From Sphingomonadales bacterium (lineage in GTDB: Bacteria > Pseudomonadota > Alphaproteobacteria > Sphingomonadales > Sphingomonadaceae), in assembly GCA_025351405.1 (NCBI GenBank), contig JANXVZ010000033.1, positions 28,967-92,966 on the forward strand: a DNA stretch of 64,000 nt, read 5' to 3'. A program made the translations under genes and the position numbers. Positions 27,141 through 35,631 of the stretch are shown piece after piece (the stretch's first letter is position 1; each line of letters opens with the position of its first letter). Below the pieces are notes generated by a model. The model ran no database searches. It saw nothing but the letters and a program-made list of their open reading frames with translations, and had not been told where the DNA came from.

Positions 27141-28436
27141 ATGATCTTGCGTACGCTTGCCTGTGCCACGGCCCTCGTCGGCGCTGCTGCCGCCGCAGCC
27201 GCACCCCCGTCGCGACTCGATACCGCGGCACGCGAGTACGTCCAGCTGACGCTCGAGGCCGGAGAGCGCGAGCCGGGCTATGTCGATGCCTATTATGGTC
27301 CCGCCGCATGGGCGGCCGCCGCCAAGGCGCACCCGCGCACTGTCGCGGTGTTGCTGCGCGATGCCACTCGCCTGCACAACCGCGTTGCTGCCATCGACCC
27401 GCGCCGGCTCGCCCCCATCGAAGTCCGTCGCCGCGCCTTCCTGCTCGGCCAGGTCACGGCGGCGGAAACCCGACTGGCCATGCTGGCGGGCCACAAGTTC
27501 GCATTTGCCGATGAAGCGCGCGGGCTGTTCGGCGCCGCGCCCGAGCTCAAGCCACTGGCGTCCTATGATGCGGTCCTCGCCGATATCGACAAGCTGGTTC
27601 CCGGCCCGGGTCCGTTGTGGCAGCGGGTCAGCGACTATCGCGAGACGCTGCGCATTCCCGCCGACCGGCTGAAGCCGGTCATGGACGCCGCCATTGCTGA
27701 ATGTCGGGCCCGCACCCTGGCGCACATCCCCCTTCCCGCCAACGAACGCTTCACACTGGAATTCGTCACCGGCAAGCCATGGGGCGGTTACAATTACTAC
27801 AAGGGCGGCGCCACCAGCCTCATCCAGGTCAATACGGACCTTCCCGTACTGATCGACCGCGCCGTCGACCTTGGTTGCCACGAAGGTTATCCGGGCCACC
27901 ATGTTCTCAACCTGCTGCTCGAGCAAAAGCTAGCATGGGGCCGTGGCTGGCAGGAATTCACCGTCTATCCGCTCTACAGCCCCGAATCGCTGCTTGCCGA
28001 AGGGTCGGCCAATTATGGCATCGAATTGGCCTTTCCGGATGATGAGCGTACCGATTTCGAAGCGCGGGTGCTCTATCCCCTCGCCGGGCTGAACCCCGCC
28101 GAAGCGCCGCGCAACGCAGCCTTGCTCAAGGCGCTGCAAAAGCTGTCCGGGACGCGCTTTACCATCGCCCGCGACTATCTCGACGGCCGCATCACGCGCG
28201 ACCAGGCGATCACGCTCAGCCAGACCTACGGCCTCGTCAACCGCCAGCGCGCCGCCAAGTCGATCGAATTCTCCGACCATTATCGCAGCTATGTCATCAA
28301 CTACGGTCTCGGCCGCGACATGGTCGCCGCGAGGGTGGAGGCCGCGGGATCGGCGCCGGCGGCGCGTTGGGCCGTGATGCAAACGCTATTATCGGAACCG
28401 ACGACGCCAGCGGACCTGCGCACGCCGGCGCGATGA
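27141..28436 (+). CDS. DUF885 family secreted zinc metallopeptidase-like protein
   Basis: 431-residue exported protein. The signal peptide is MILRTLACATALVGAAAAAAA. The metal motif HEGYPGHHVLN (HExxxHH type) is followed ~40 residues later by EGSANYGIELAFP, which supplies the third ligand, as in DUF885 carboxypeptidase-like proteins. Start is ATG 27141, with AAGGAAC eight bases upstream; the track start at 27081 would bury the signal peptide. Substrate unknown. Confidence 0.85.
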   Translation: MILRTLACATALVGAAAAAAAPPSRLDTAAREYVQLTLEAGEREPGYVDAYYGPAAWAAAAKAHPRTVAVLLRDATRLHNRVAAIDPRRLAPIEVRRRAFLLGQVTAAETRLAMLAGHKFAFADEARGLFGAAPELKPLASYDAVLADIDKLVPGPGPLWQRVSDYRETLRIPADRLKPVMDAAIAECRARTLAHIPLPANERFTLEFVTGKPWGGYNYYKGGATSLIQVNTDLPVLIDRAVDLGCHEGYPGHHVLNLLLEQKLAWGRGWQEFTVYPLYSPESLLAEGSANYGIELAFPDDERTDFEARVLYPLAGLNPAEAPRNAALLKALQKLSGTRFTIARDYLDGRITRDQAITLSQTYGLVNRQRAAKSIEFSDHYRSYVINYGLGRDMVAARVEAAGSAPAARWAVMQTLLSEPTTPADLRTPAR

Positions 28437-28447
28437 ACGCCATCGCG

Positions 28448-28474
28448 TTTACACAATGGCATTTTGCGTATAGA
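28448..28474 (+). promoter_or_regulatory. Possible promoter giving a leaderless COQ4 transcript
   Basis: TTTACA (28448-28453) and TATAGA (28469-28474) are separated by 15 bp, slightly short. The -10 ends eight bases before the COQ4 ATG and no Shine-Dalgarno is visible, so transcription would begin at or next to the start codon. Confidence 0.35.
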
Positions 28475-28482
28475 AACTACGC

Positions 28483-29229
28483 ATGAACGCATACAGCCCC
28501 ATCCGACCCGCCGCGACTCTGCCGGTGCCGCGCAAGCAATGGGGCACAGCGCTGGCCGCGTTGCGTCGATTGCTGCGTGACAAGGACGATACCGGCCAGG
28601 TCTTTGAGATCATGCGCGCGCTCAACGGCGCCTCGACACGCGACGGCTATCGCCGCCTGCTGACAACGGTCGAAGGCGGTCGCATCGCCTATCAGCGCAT
28701 AGAACTTGCCGAACGACTTTCGGATCGCACCTGGCTGGCAACGCTTCCGGCTGGCAGCCTTGGCGCTGTCTATCGCGATTTTACCGACCACGGCGGCGTC
28801 ACGCCGCAAGGCCTTGTCGAAGTCAGCAACCAGGTGATGGCCGATCTTGAGCACCCGGTCGCATGGTACGGCCGCCGCATCCGCGACAGCCATGACCTCT
28901 GGCACGTCGTCACCGGCTATGGCCTCGATTCGCTCGGCGAGGCGGCGCTGGTGGCGTTTTCCTATGCCCAGACGCGCTCGCTCGGCTGGGCTGCGATTGC
29001 CGTAGGGGCCGCCATCAAGAGCCGCAGGGGCCCGAACCAGCCGTATGCCCGCGCCATATGGGAAGGATATCGCCGCGGCTGCGCTGCCGCCTGGCTGCCG
29101 GGCGAGGATTTGCTCGCCATGCTGCCGCAACCGCTCGACGAAGTGCGTGCGCGGCTCGGGCTGGATCGCGCAACGGTCTATGAATCAATCCCCGTCGCAT
29201 TGCGTGGACAGGCCGTGCCAAAGGGGTAA
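28483..29229 (+). CDS. coq4: COQ4-family ubiquinone biosynthesis protein
   Basis: 248-residue protein. The COQ4 zinc motif HDxxH-x11-E is exact: SHDLWHVVTGYGLDSLGE, with Arg-Asp just before it. GRRIRDSHDLWHVVTGY and the surrounding helices match the family, which in yeast is needed for CoQ synthesis and has been linked to decarboxylation and hydroxylation at ring C1. The next gene downstream runs in the opposite direction and ends five bases away. Confidence 0.88.
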   Translation: MNAYSPIRPAATLPVPRKQWGTALAALRRLLRDKDDTGQVFEIMRALNGASTRDGYRRLLTTVEGGRIAYQRIELAERLSDRTWLATLPAGSLGAVYRDFTDHGGVTPQGLVEVSNQVMADLEHPVAWYGRRIRDSHDLWHVVTGYGLDSLGEAALVAFSYAQTRSLGWAAIAVGAAIKSRRGPNQPYARAIWEGYRRGCAAAWLPGEDLLAMLPQPLDEVRARLGLDRATVYESIPVALRGQAVPKG

Positions 29230-29234
29230 GGGCC

Positions 29235-30458
29235 CTATGCGCTTCCCTCTGCCCGCGCCGCTCCAGCCGTAATCCCCGGCATTGGCCCAGCCACTGGACC
29301 GGAACCCGGTCCCGCCACCGGCACCCGTTCACGCGGATCGAGGACGCGGCCGTCCGGGCCCGCGCTGAAACTGGTCTGTGACGGATAGGCGAACTGGATG
29401 TCGCTGGCGGCGAAATAGCGAAGGATGGCGATGCCGATGGCCTGGCGTTCGGCCATCATCACCGCAAGGTCGGGCACGATGATGTGATAGACAATCTCGA
29501 AGTCGAGCGATGACGGCGAGAATGCGATGAAGTGGGCGCGGTCGAACCGGCAATTCGGACGCGCTGCAATGATGGCCTCGATGGCGCCGGGGATGGCTTC
29601 AAGCTGTTCCGGCGGGGTCTGGTAGATGACGCCCAATTGCACGACCACGCGGCGCTCGATGATCCGGCGCATATTGGAAATCTGCTGGTCGAGCAGCTTG
29701 GTGTTGGAAATGATGACCTGTTCACCCGAAAGCGCGCGGACGCGGGTGGTCTTCAGCCCGATGGCCTCCACCGAACCCGTGGTGCCGCCATAGCTGATGG
29801 TATCGCCAACCTTGAAAGGCCGGTCGAACAGGATCGCCAAAGCCGCGAACAGGTCGCCGAAAATGCCCTGGGCGGCAAGGCCGATGGCGATGCCGCCAAC
29901 GCCGAGGCCGGCGACGAGGGCCGTGATATTGACCCCCAGGTTGTCGAGGATGAGCAGGATCGCCAACAGCCAGATGACGACGTTGACCAGCACGCGGATG
30001 ATGGTCATGGCGCTGGCCAACGACTCCTCGTCGGCCCCGGCGCGGCGCTCGACCAGCGCCAGCACGACTTCGCGCAACCAGAAGGCGCCCTGCACCGCAA
30101 AGGTGATGGTGAAGGCGATGTCGATCGCCTTGAGCAGCGGTCCCGGCGGTGCCACCAGGTGGGTCACCAGGTCCGCCGCGACCACGGCCATGAAGGCGCT
30201 GCGGGTGCGGCGAACAATGCGCGCTGCAAAGCCGCGCAGGGTGGTGACCGGGTGGTGCTTGCCCAGCGCGCGGCCAAGTCCCCAGCGGATGCCGACAAAG
30301 ATGAAATACAGCGCTATCGCCACGGCGATGCCGAGCAGCGCATCGGAGCTATCGTGCCGCAACCAGTTGACGGTATCGACGGTCAGGTGCTCGGCTTCGC
30401 TCAGTGCGTTGGGGATGAGCTCGCCGGCGGGGCGCGTGGCCGCGGGAACCGCGCTCAT
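29235..30458 (-). CDS. MscS-family mechanosensitive ion channel
   Basis: 407-residue inner-membrane channel. Four or five N-terminal helices lead to the pore helix NITALVAGLGVGGIAIGLAAQGIFGDLFAALAILFDRPFKVGD, the hallmark of the family, followed by the beta domain (GSVEAIGLKTTRVRALSGEQVIISNTKLL) and a Pro/Gly-rich tail. It releases solutes on hypo-osmotic shock. Its ATG overlaps the stop of ygfZ by four bases, so the two are translationally coupled. Confidence 0.94.
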   Translation of the reverse strand: MSAVPAATRPAGELIPNALSEAEHLTVDTVNWLRHDSSDALLGIAVAIALYFIFVGIRWGLGRALGKHHPVTTLRGFAARIVRRTRSAFMAVVAADLVTHLVAPPGPLLKAIDIAFTITFAVQGAFWLREVVLALVERRAGADEESLASAMTIIRVLVNVVIWLLAILLILDNLGVNITALVAGLGVGGIAIGLAAQGIFGDLFAALAILFDRPFKVGDTISYGGTTGSVEAIGLKTTRVRALSGEQVIISNTKLLDQQISNMRRIIERRVVVQLGVIYQTPPEQLEAIPGAIEAIIAARPNCRFDRAHFIAFSPSSLDFEIVYHIIVPDLAVMMAERQAIGIAILRYFAASDIQFAYPSQTSFSAGPDGRVLDPRERVPVAGPGSGPVAGPMPGITAGAARAEGSA

Positions 30459-31273
30459 GCAGCCTCTCCCGGCGTGAGGGCGCCGGCAAGCCAGCCCGGG
30501 CGCAACACCTCTGCAGCCATGCCGCCAAGGCTCAGCGGGCCTTCGGCAGCCTCGACCCGCATATGGACGATGCCGATGCTGGTCTCGCCCGCGGCGCGGT
30601 GGCTGCGCAACGTGCCGACCGATCGTCCGGCGGCATCGCGCAGCACCGCGTCTCCCGCATTGCCGGCGAAGCGCACGGGCACCATGCGGCGACGCACCTT
30701 GTCACGATGGTGCATGCGTGCGGTGTTTTCCTGCCCGACATAGCAGCCCTTGGTAAAGCTCACCCCCGCCAGCAGGTCGGCATCGGTTTCAAGCCAGAGG
30801 AATTCGTCGTTGCCGATATCGGCACTGCCGGGGACCCCGAACGCGATACGATGGCTGTCATAGGCGGCGGCGCCGGGCTCGCTTCCGGCATCGCCGACCC
30901 AGCGCCGGCCGAGTTCAGGCAGGCGCGGGTCAGCCGGGCCATGGTGAACGTGATCGCCATCGCCTCCGCAGGCAAAGACCCCCAAGGGTGTTGGATCGAT
31001 CGTCACCGCCTTGCGCATCCGGTACATCCCCAGCCGCCTGGCCAGTGCCTCGGCCCGGGTCGCGGCGACATCGACGAGAATGGCCCCATCGGCACCGGCG
31101 AATAGCAGCATGTCGAACAGCGCCTTGCCCTGCGGCGACAACAGTCCGGCATACAGCGGCCGGTCAGGTGCCAGCGCCGTGACATCGTTGGTGAGCAGCC
31201 CCTGCAGGAACGGCACCGCATCGGCGCCGGCGATGCGCAGGACGGCGCGGTCTTCAAGGAAATGGGTCGGCAT
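30455..31273 (-). CDS. ygfZ: Folate-binding Fe-S cluster repair protein YgfZ
   Basis: 272-residue GcvT-like protein. The signature KGCYVGQE (here FTKGCYVGQENTARMHH) with its conserved Cys is intact, and FLQGLLTNDV and LSPQGKALFDMLLF are family blocks. It assists maturation or repair of certain iron-sulfur enzymes with tetrahydrofolate. Start ATG 31273 (MPTHFLED) rather than the 31336 track start. Divergent from pyrC. Confidence 0.93.
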   Translation of the reverse strand: MPTHFLEDRAVLRIAGADAVPFLQGLLTNDVTALAPDRPLYAGLLSPQGKALFDMLLFAGADGAILVDVAATRAEALARRLGMYRMRKAVTIDPTPLGVFACGGDGDHVHHGPADPRLPELGRRWVGDAGSEPGAAAYDSHRIAFGVPGSADIGNDEFLWLETDADLLAGVSFTKGCYVGQENTARMHHRDKVRRRMVPVRFAGNAGDAVLRDAAGRSVGTLRSHRAAGETSIGIVHMRVEAAEGPLSLGGMAAEVLRPGWLAGALTPGEAA

Positions 31274-31365
31274 GACAGATGAATTAGGCGGTCGCACCGG
31301 AATTTCCAAATCCGCAGCAACGAAAGCGGGTGCCATCGCCCTGCTTCGGCGCTAAGCTTCGTCGC

Positions 31366-32703
31366 ATGGCCAACCCCTTCGATCTCATCCTCCGCAACGC
31401 CCAGGTGTTCACCCCGAGCGGGTTGATAGAAGCGGACCTGGCCGCATCGGGCGGCAAGACCGCGGCGCTGTTGCCGCGCGGCGCCGGCGACGCGGCAGAG
31501 ATCATCGACGGTACCGGGCTGGTCGTGCTGCCCGGCGTCATCGACACCCAGGTGCATTTTCGCGAGCCCGGACTGGAACACAAGGAAGACCTGGCCAGCG
31601 GCAGCCTCGCCGCCGTCCTCGGCGGGGTGACCGCGGTGTTCGAAATGCCCAACACCAAGCCCAATACCGATTCGGCCGAAGCCCTTGCCGACAAGCTGGC
31701 GCGCGCCAAGGGGCGGATGTGGTGCGACCACGCCTTTTACGTTGGCGCCACCGCCGCCAACGCCGATCATCTCGATGAACTGGAAATGCTTCCCGGCGCA
31801 TGCGGAATCAAGGTGTTCATGGGCGCTTCCACCGGCGATTTGCTGGTCAGCGACGACGACACCCTGGCCCGGGTGCTGGCACACGGCCATCGGCGCGTCG
31901 CCATCCATGCCGAGGACGAATACCGGATGCAGGACCGCATGGGCCTGCGTGTGCCGGGCGACCCGGCTTCGCACCCGGTGTGGCGCGACGACACCTCGGC
32001 ATTGCTGGCGACCCAGCGCGTCGTCAGGCTGGCACGGTTGAGCGGACGCCGCATCCACGTCCTCCACGTCACGACGCCGGCGGAACTGGAATTCCTCAAG
32101 GACCACCGCGACATCGCTTCCATCGAGCTGACTCCGCAGCACCTGACATTGGCCGGCGAGGAGGCCTATCCGCGCCTTGGCAGCCATGCCCAGATGAACC
32201 CGCCGATCCGATCCGGCGCGCATCGCGACGGGTTGTGGCACTGGCTCGACCAAGGCGTGGCCGATGTCATCGGGTCGGACCATGCCCCGCATACACTGGA
32301 GGAAAAGGCGAAGGCCTATCCCGATTCACCATCGGGCATGCCCGGCGTGCAGACGCTGTTGCCGCTTCTTCTCGATCACCTGCACCACGGGCGACTCAGC
32401 CTGCAGCGGCTTGTGGATCTGACCAGCGCCGGGGCGCAGCGCCTGTTCGGCCTCGTCAACAAGGGGCGGATCGCGCCCGGCTATGACGCCGACTGGACGG
32501 TGGTGGATCTGAAGCGCCAATGGACAGTCGAGCAAAGCTGGCTCGCCAGCCGCGCCGGCTGGTCGCCTTTTACCGGCATGACGCTGACTGGGCGACCGGT
32601 GGGCACCATCGTGCGCGGCAATGTGGTGATGTGGGAGGCAGAGGTGCGGGGCACGGCGATGGGGGCGCTGATCCGCTTCCAGGAGACGCTCAGGGCTGGC
32701 TGA
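31366..32703 (+). CDS. pyrC: Dihydroorotase
   Basis: 445-residue amidohydrolase that forms dihydroorotate in pyrimidine synthesis. Metal site: DTQVHFREPG (HxH/R region), the carboxylated-lysine strand GIKVFMGAS, His strands HAEDE and VLHVTTPAEL, and Asp in IGSDHAPHT. Class I type by length and motifs; allantoinase is less likely because the substrate Arg/Asn pair (REPG, MPNT) fits dihydroorotase. Start ATG 31366 (MANPFDLI). Confidence 0.9.
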   Translation: MANPFDLILRNAQVFTPSGLIEADLAASGGKTAALLPRGAGDAAEIIDGTGLVVLPGVIDTQVHFREPGLEHKEDLASGSLAAVLGGVTAVFEMPNTKPNTDSAEALADKLARAKGRMWCDHAFYVGATAANADHLDELEMLPGACGIKVFMGASTGDLLVSDDDTLARVLAHGHRRVAIHAEDEYRMQDRMGLRVPGDPASHPVWRDDTSALLATQRVVRLARLSGRRIHVLHVTTPAELEFLKDHRDIASIELTPQHLTLAGEEAYPRLGSHAQMNPPIRSGAHRDGLWHWLDQGVADVIGSDHAPHTLEEKAKAYPDSPSGMPGVQTLLPLLLDHLHHGRLSLQRLVDLTSAGAQRLFGLVNKGRIAPGYDADWTVVDLKRQWTVEQSWLASRAGWSPFTGMTLTGRPVGTIVRGNVVMWEAEVRGTAMGALIRFQETLRAG

Positions 32704-32780
32704 GCCGGCAGGCGCCCCGGCTGAACGCTTGACTTTCGGACCGGTCGCCGCCATTGAGCGCCCCTTGTCGCGCCCGGCCT

Positions 32781-32814
32781 GTCCCGACGCGGTGTTAACC
32801 TATCCTATCGGGAC
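32781..32814 (+). promoter_or_regulatory. Inverted repeat covering the rpmG ribosome site
   Basis: GTCCCGA (32781-32787) and TCGGGAC (32808-32814) are perfect complements; the right arm contains the GGGA that would serve as Shine-Dalgarno six bases before the L33 ATG. Folding would hide the ribosome site, a common layout for ribosomal protein autoregulation. The stem is short, so this is tentative. Confidence 0.35.
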
Positions 32815-32819
32815 CTGTC

Positions 32820-32990
32820 ATGGCCAAGCCGACTACCATCAAGATCAAGCTCGTCTCGTCCGACCCGGACTCGGGTTACTACTACGTGACCAAGAAGAAC
32901 CCGCGCACCCAGACGGAAAAGCTGTCGTTCCGCAAATACGACCCTGTCGTTCGCAAGCACGTCGAGTTCAAGGAAGCCAAGATCAAGTAA
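32820..32990 (+). CDS. rpmG: 50S ribosomal protein L33
   Basis: 56-residue ribosomal protein missed by the ORF track because of its length: [20 protein letters not shown], then [22 protein letters not shown] and [13 protein letters not shown]. It is the zinc-free form, lacking the CxxC pairs. A terminator follows about 100 bp downstream. In Caulobacter rpmG lies next to pleD; here it is convergent with a PleD-like diguanylate cyclase gene. Confidence 0.97.
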   Translation: MAKPTTIKIKLVSSDPDSGYYYVTKKNPRTQTEKLSFRKYDPVVRKHVEFKEAKIK

Positions 32991-33087
32991 GGCGGCAGCC
33001 CCGCCGCGAGCAAGCGCGCCGGGGCAGACTTGGTGACGGCGACACTGTCGACCATCGCGCCGTAGCTGCCGAAACGGATCGAATTGC

Positions 33088-33115
33088 GCCGCGACTTTGC
33101 CGCGGCCTTTTCTTT
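33088..33115 (+). terminator. Rho-independent terminator after rpmG
   Basis: GCCGCG-ACTTTGC-CGCGGC followed by CTTTTCTTT. A 6-bp GC stem with a U-rich tail on the plus strand, about 100 bp past the L33 stop. Confidence 0.65.
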
Positions 33116-33144
33116 ATGTGGCGTTGGCGCCCGCTTGGGCGGCT

Positions 33145-34050
33145 TCAGGCAGCCTCTGCGACGCGATTGCGACCACCGCGCTTGGCATCGTACAGCGCCG
33201 CATCGGCGCGCTGAAGGAACATTTCGGCATCGGCATCGCGCGGGCCCAGCGTGGCCAGCCCTATGCTCACCGTAACGCCGGATGGCCCTTCGCTGCCGCG
33301 ACCGATGCGCGTCTGCGCCACCGTTTCCACCAGCCGGGCTGCCACCTGCCGCGCCGTTTCATGATCGGTGTCGGGCATGACAACGGCAATTTCATCGCCA
33401 CCGACACGGGCAATCGTATCGCCGCTGCGGACATTGGCGAGAAGTTGTTCCGCGACGGCCCGCAGGACCTTGTCGCCGGCGGCATGGCCCCAGCGGTCAT
33501 TGTAGGGCTTCAGCGCATCGAGGTCGATCATCAGCAGCGCCAGCGGCCGGTCGCCGGCGCGCGAGGCCGCAATGGCCGCCGGCAGCACACTGTCGAGATG
33601 GTGGCGATTGTAGAGGCGCGTCACCGGGTCGATGATCGCCAATCGCCAGGCCGCGCGAGTCGAGGCGGCACGCAGCAAGGCCACTTCGCGACGGCGAATC
33701 AGCGCTGTCAGGCGGGCGCGCAGTTCGAAGGGTTCGATCGGCAGCCCGCTGCAATCGGCCACGCCGAGGTCGAACGCGGCAACCAGCGCTTCGGGATCGG
33801 AACGCGGCACGAGGCCGAATACCGCGAGGGGATGGTCCTCCCCGACCGAATGAAGGTTCATCATCTGCGCCAGCGCCTTGCGCCAGCACCTGCCCTCAAG
33901 CGCGACGATCAGCACACCGAGTGTTCCGGCGCCGACTTGCTCCACTGCTTCGCGCTCTGTCAGCACAAAAAGCTTGCGGCCAGCCGGGAGAAGCAGGCGC
34001 ACTTCGTCCGCCAGTGCCTTGCCGCCGACAAAACCGATTCTAAGTGTCAT
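33145..34050 (-). CDS. Diguanylate cyclase with degenerate receiver (PleD-like)
   Basis: 301-residue cytoplasmic signalling protein. Residues ~1-125 resemble the second, non-phosphorylated receiver of PleD: the strand that should hold the phospho-acceptor Asp reads VLIVALEG. The C-terminal GGDEF domain begins DPVTRLYNRHHLDSVL, contains MIDLDALKPYNDRWGHAAGDKVL and the active loop ARVGGDEIAVV (GGDEI, a tolerated variant), with an intact inhibitory RxxD site (RSGD) five residues before it. It should make c-di-GMP subject to product inhibition. Start ATG 34050. Confidence 0.9.
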   Translation of the reverse strand: MTLRIGFVGGKALADEVRLLLPAGRKLFVLTEREAVEQVGAGTLGVLIVALEGRCWRKALAQMMNLHSVGEDHPLAVFGLVPRSDPEALVAAFDLGVADCSGLPIEPFELRARLTALIRRREVALLRAASTRAAWRLAIIDPVTRLYNRHHLDSVLPAAIAASRAGDRPLALLMIDLDALKPYNDRWGHAAGDKVLRAVAEQLLANVRSGDTIARVGGDEIAVVMPDTDHETARQVAARLVETVAQTRIGRGSEGPSGVTVSIGLATLGPRDADAEMFLQRADAALYDAKRGGRNRVAEAA

Positions 34051-34237
34051 GACCCCCAATCGCGTGCGACCCAACGGAACGAAGCCACGGCGCCTGGTTC
34101 CTCCCCTATACGCACTGCCGGACCTTTACGACGCAACGAGGTCGCAACCCCCGAAGCGCGCTTGGCAAACAGCACGACCCGACCGTAGTGAGGACACCAA
34201 AGTATGAAAATGGTCAATAGCAAGGCAAGGCGACGAT

Positions 34238-34540
34238 ATGGTTAACGATGCGGAACGATCTACTGGCAGGGGTGTTGCCGGTATCGATGCCGGCGTGCTT
34301 GCGTTGCAGGCGCTTGCCCATGTCGCGGGCGATGCCGATCTTGGCCCAAGGTTCCTGTCACTGTCGGGAATCGACGTCGAGACACTGCGCGCCCGGGCCG
34401 GCGACCCGGCGCTGCTTGCCGCTGTCATCGAATTCCTGTGCGCACGCGAATCGGACTTGGTCGCCTGCGCCGAGGCAATCGGCGTGCGGCCAGCCAACCT
34501 TGCCGGCGCGGGCGCGGCGCTTTCGGGCGACAGGATGTGA
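34238..34540 (+). CDS. DUF3572 family protein
   Basis: 100-residue helical protein: GVLALQALAHVAGDADLGPRFLSLSGID, then RAGDPALLAAVIEFLCARESDLVACAEAIG, the DUF3572 pattern typical of alphaproteobacteria. Function unknown. In many relatives this gene sits beside divK-pleD-rpmG; here it is divergent from the PleD-like gene and no divK is seen. AAGGCG precedes the ATG. Its stop overlaps the next start. Confidence 0.88.
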   Translation: MVNDAERSTGRGVAGIDAGVLALQALAHVAGDADLGPRFLSLSGIDVETLRARAGDPALLAAVIEFLCARESDLVACAEAIGVRPANLAGAGAALSGDRM

Positions 34541-35145
34541 GCAGGCCCCTCATCATTTCCGATTGCGACGGGGTGCTGCTGGAGTTCGCCAATCCGTTCA
34601 TCGCCTATCTCGCCGACCAGCATGGCCTTACGCTCAAGCTTGAAAGCTTTGCATTGGCCGGCAACATCCGCGATGCCGCCGGCGACGCCGTTGCACCCGA
34701 TCGCTTCCCGGCGCTTCTGGATGGTTTTTTCAATACCCATATGCCGAGCCAGCAGCCGGTGGCGGGCGCCGTTGCCTCGCTCGCCGAACTTTCGAAATGG
34801 TGCGACATTGTCGTGCTGACCAACATCGCCGATCACCATGCGGTGGCGCGAACCGCCGAATTGGCCCGATTGGGAATGCCGTATCGCGTCATCGGCAACC
34901 ATGGCCCCAAGGGTGCGCCGATAAAGGCACTATTGGGCGAATTCCAGCCATCGGCGGCAGTCTTCATCGATGACTTGCCACCGCACCACGGTTCGGCGCG
35001 CAAGCTTGTGCCGCATGTCCATCGCCTGCACATGGTGGCGGAGCATGAACTGCGCGGCCTGATCCCCGATGCGCCGGACGCCCATGCCCGCATCGACGAC
35101 TGGGCCGATGCACTGCCGCATATCGAAACAGTTCTGAAAGGCTGA
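34537..35145 (+). CDS. HAD-superfamily hydrolase
   Basis: 202-residue phosphatase-like protein. Motif I is ISDCDGVLLEF (nucleophile and acid Asp), motif II VVLTNI, the motif III lysine probably in GPKGAPIKAL, and motif IV VFIDDLPPHH. The start is GTG 34537 (VSRPLIIS), overlapping the DUF3572 stop by three bases; the 34438 ORF start is in a different, unsupported head. Substrate unknown; coupled with the RidA gene three bases downstream. Confidence 0.85.
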   Translation: MSRPLIISDCDGVLLEFANPFIAYLADQHGLTLKLESFALAGNIRDAAGDAVAPDRFPALLDGFFNTHMPSQQPVAGAVASLAELSKWCDIVVLTNIADHHAVARTAELARLGMPYRVIGNHGPKGAPIKALLGEFQPSAAVFIDDLPPHHGSARKLVPHVHRLHMVAEHELRGLIPDAPDAHARIDDWADALPHIETVLKG

Positions 35146-35148
35146 CCA

Positions 35149-35628
35149 ATGCCCGAATCTCCCGCTGCTTCCCCTGCCTCCAGGCTCGCTGCGCTGGGCA
35201 TCACCCTTCCCGTCGCCGCAGCGCCCGCCGCCAACTATGTCCCCGGCGTGGTCATCGATGGCCTGCTCCATATTTCCGGCCAGATCCCGTTCGATGAAGC
35301 CGGTGCGCTGATCCGCGGCCGGCTCGGCGAAACAATGGACGTCGCCGCCGGTGCCGAAGCTGCAAAACGCTGCGCCATCGGGCTGATCGCGCAGATGCAG
35401 TCGGCCCTTGGCTCGCTCGACAAGGTGCGCCGCGTCGTCAAGCTGGGCGTTTTTGTCGCCTCCGCGCCGGACTTCATCGATCAGCCCAAGGTCGGCAACG
35501 GTGCATCGGACCTGATGGTGGCGGTGTTCGGCGATATCGGCCGCCATGCGCGATCTGCGGTCGGTGTTGCGGCGCTACCATTGGGCGTTGCAGTCGAGAT
35601 CGACGCCATCATCGCGGTCCACCCCTGA
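35149..35628 (+). CDS. ridA: RidA family protein
   Basis: 159-residue protein of the YjgF/YER057c/UK114 family, whose best-known members hydrolyse reactive enamine/imine intermediates. VVIDGLLHISGQIPFD, LGSLDKVRRVVKLGVFVASAPDF and RSAVGVAALPLGVAVEIDAI are the family strands; the longer type with a ~20-residue N-terminal extension. The catalytic Arg in RSAVGV is present. Lies between HAD and acyltransferase genes with 3-bp gaps on each side, so one operon. Confidence 0.92.
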   Translation: MPESPAASPASRLAALGITLPVAAAPAANYVPGVVIDGLLHISGQIPFDEAGALIRGRLGETMDVAAGAEAAKRCAIGLIAQMQSALGSLDKVRRVVKLGVFVASAPDFIDQPKVGNGASDLMVAVFGDIGRHARSAVGVAALPLGVAVEIDAIIAVHP

Positions 35629-35631
35629 CGC

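Noticed and set aside
27081-27141. 20-residue N-terminal extension of the DUF885 protein
   Set aside because: It would place the signal peptide internally; ATG 27141 with AAGGAAC gives a standard signal sequence.
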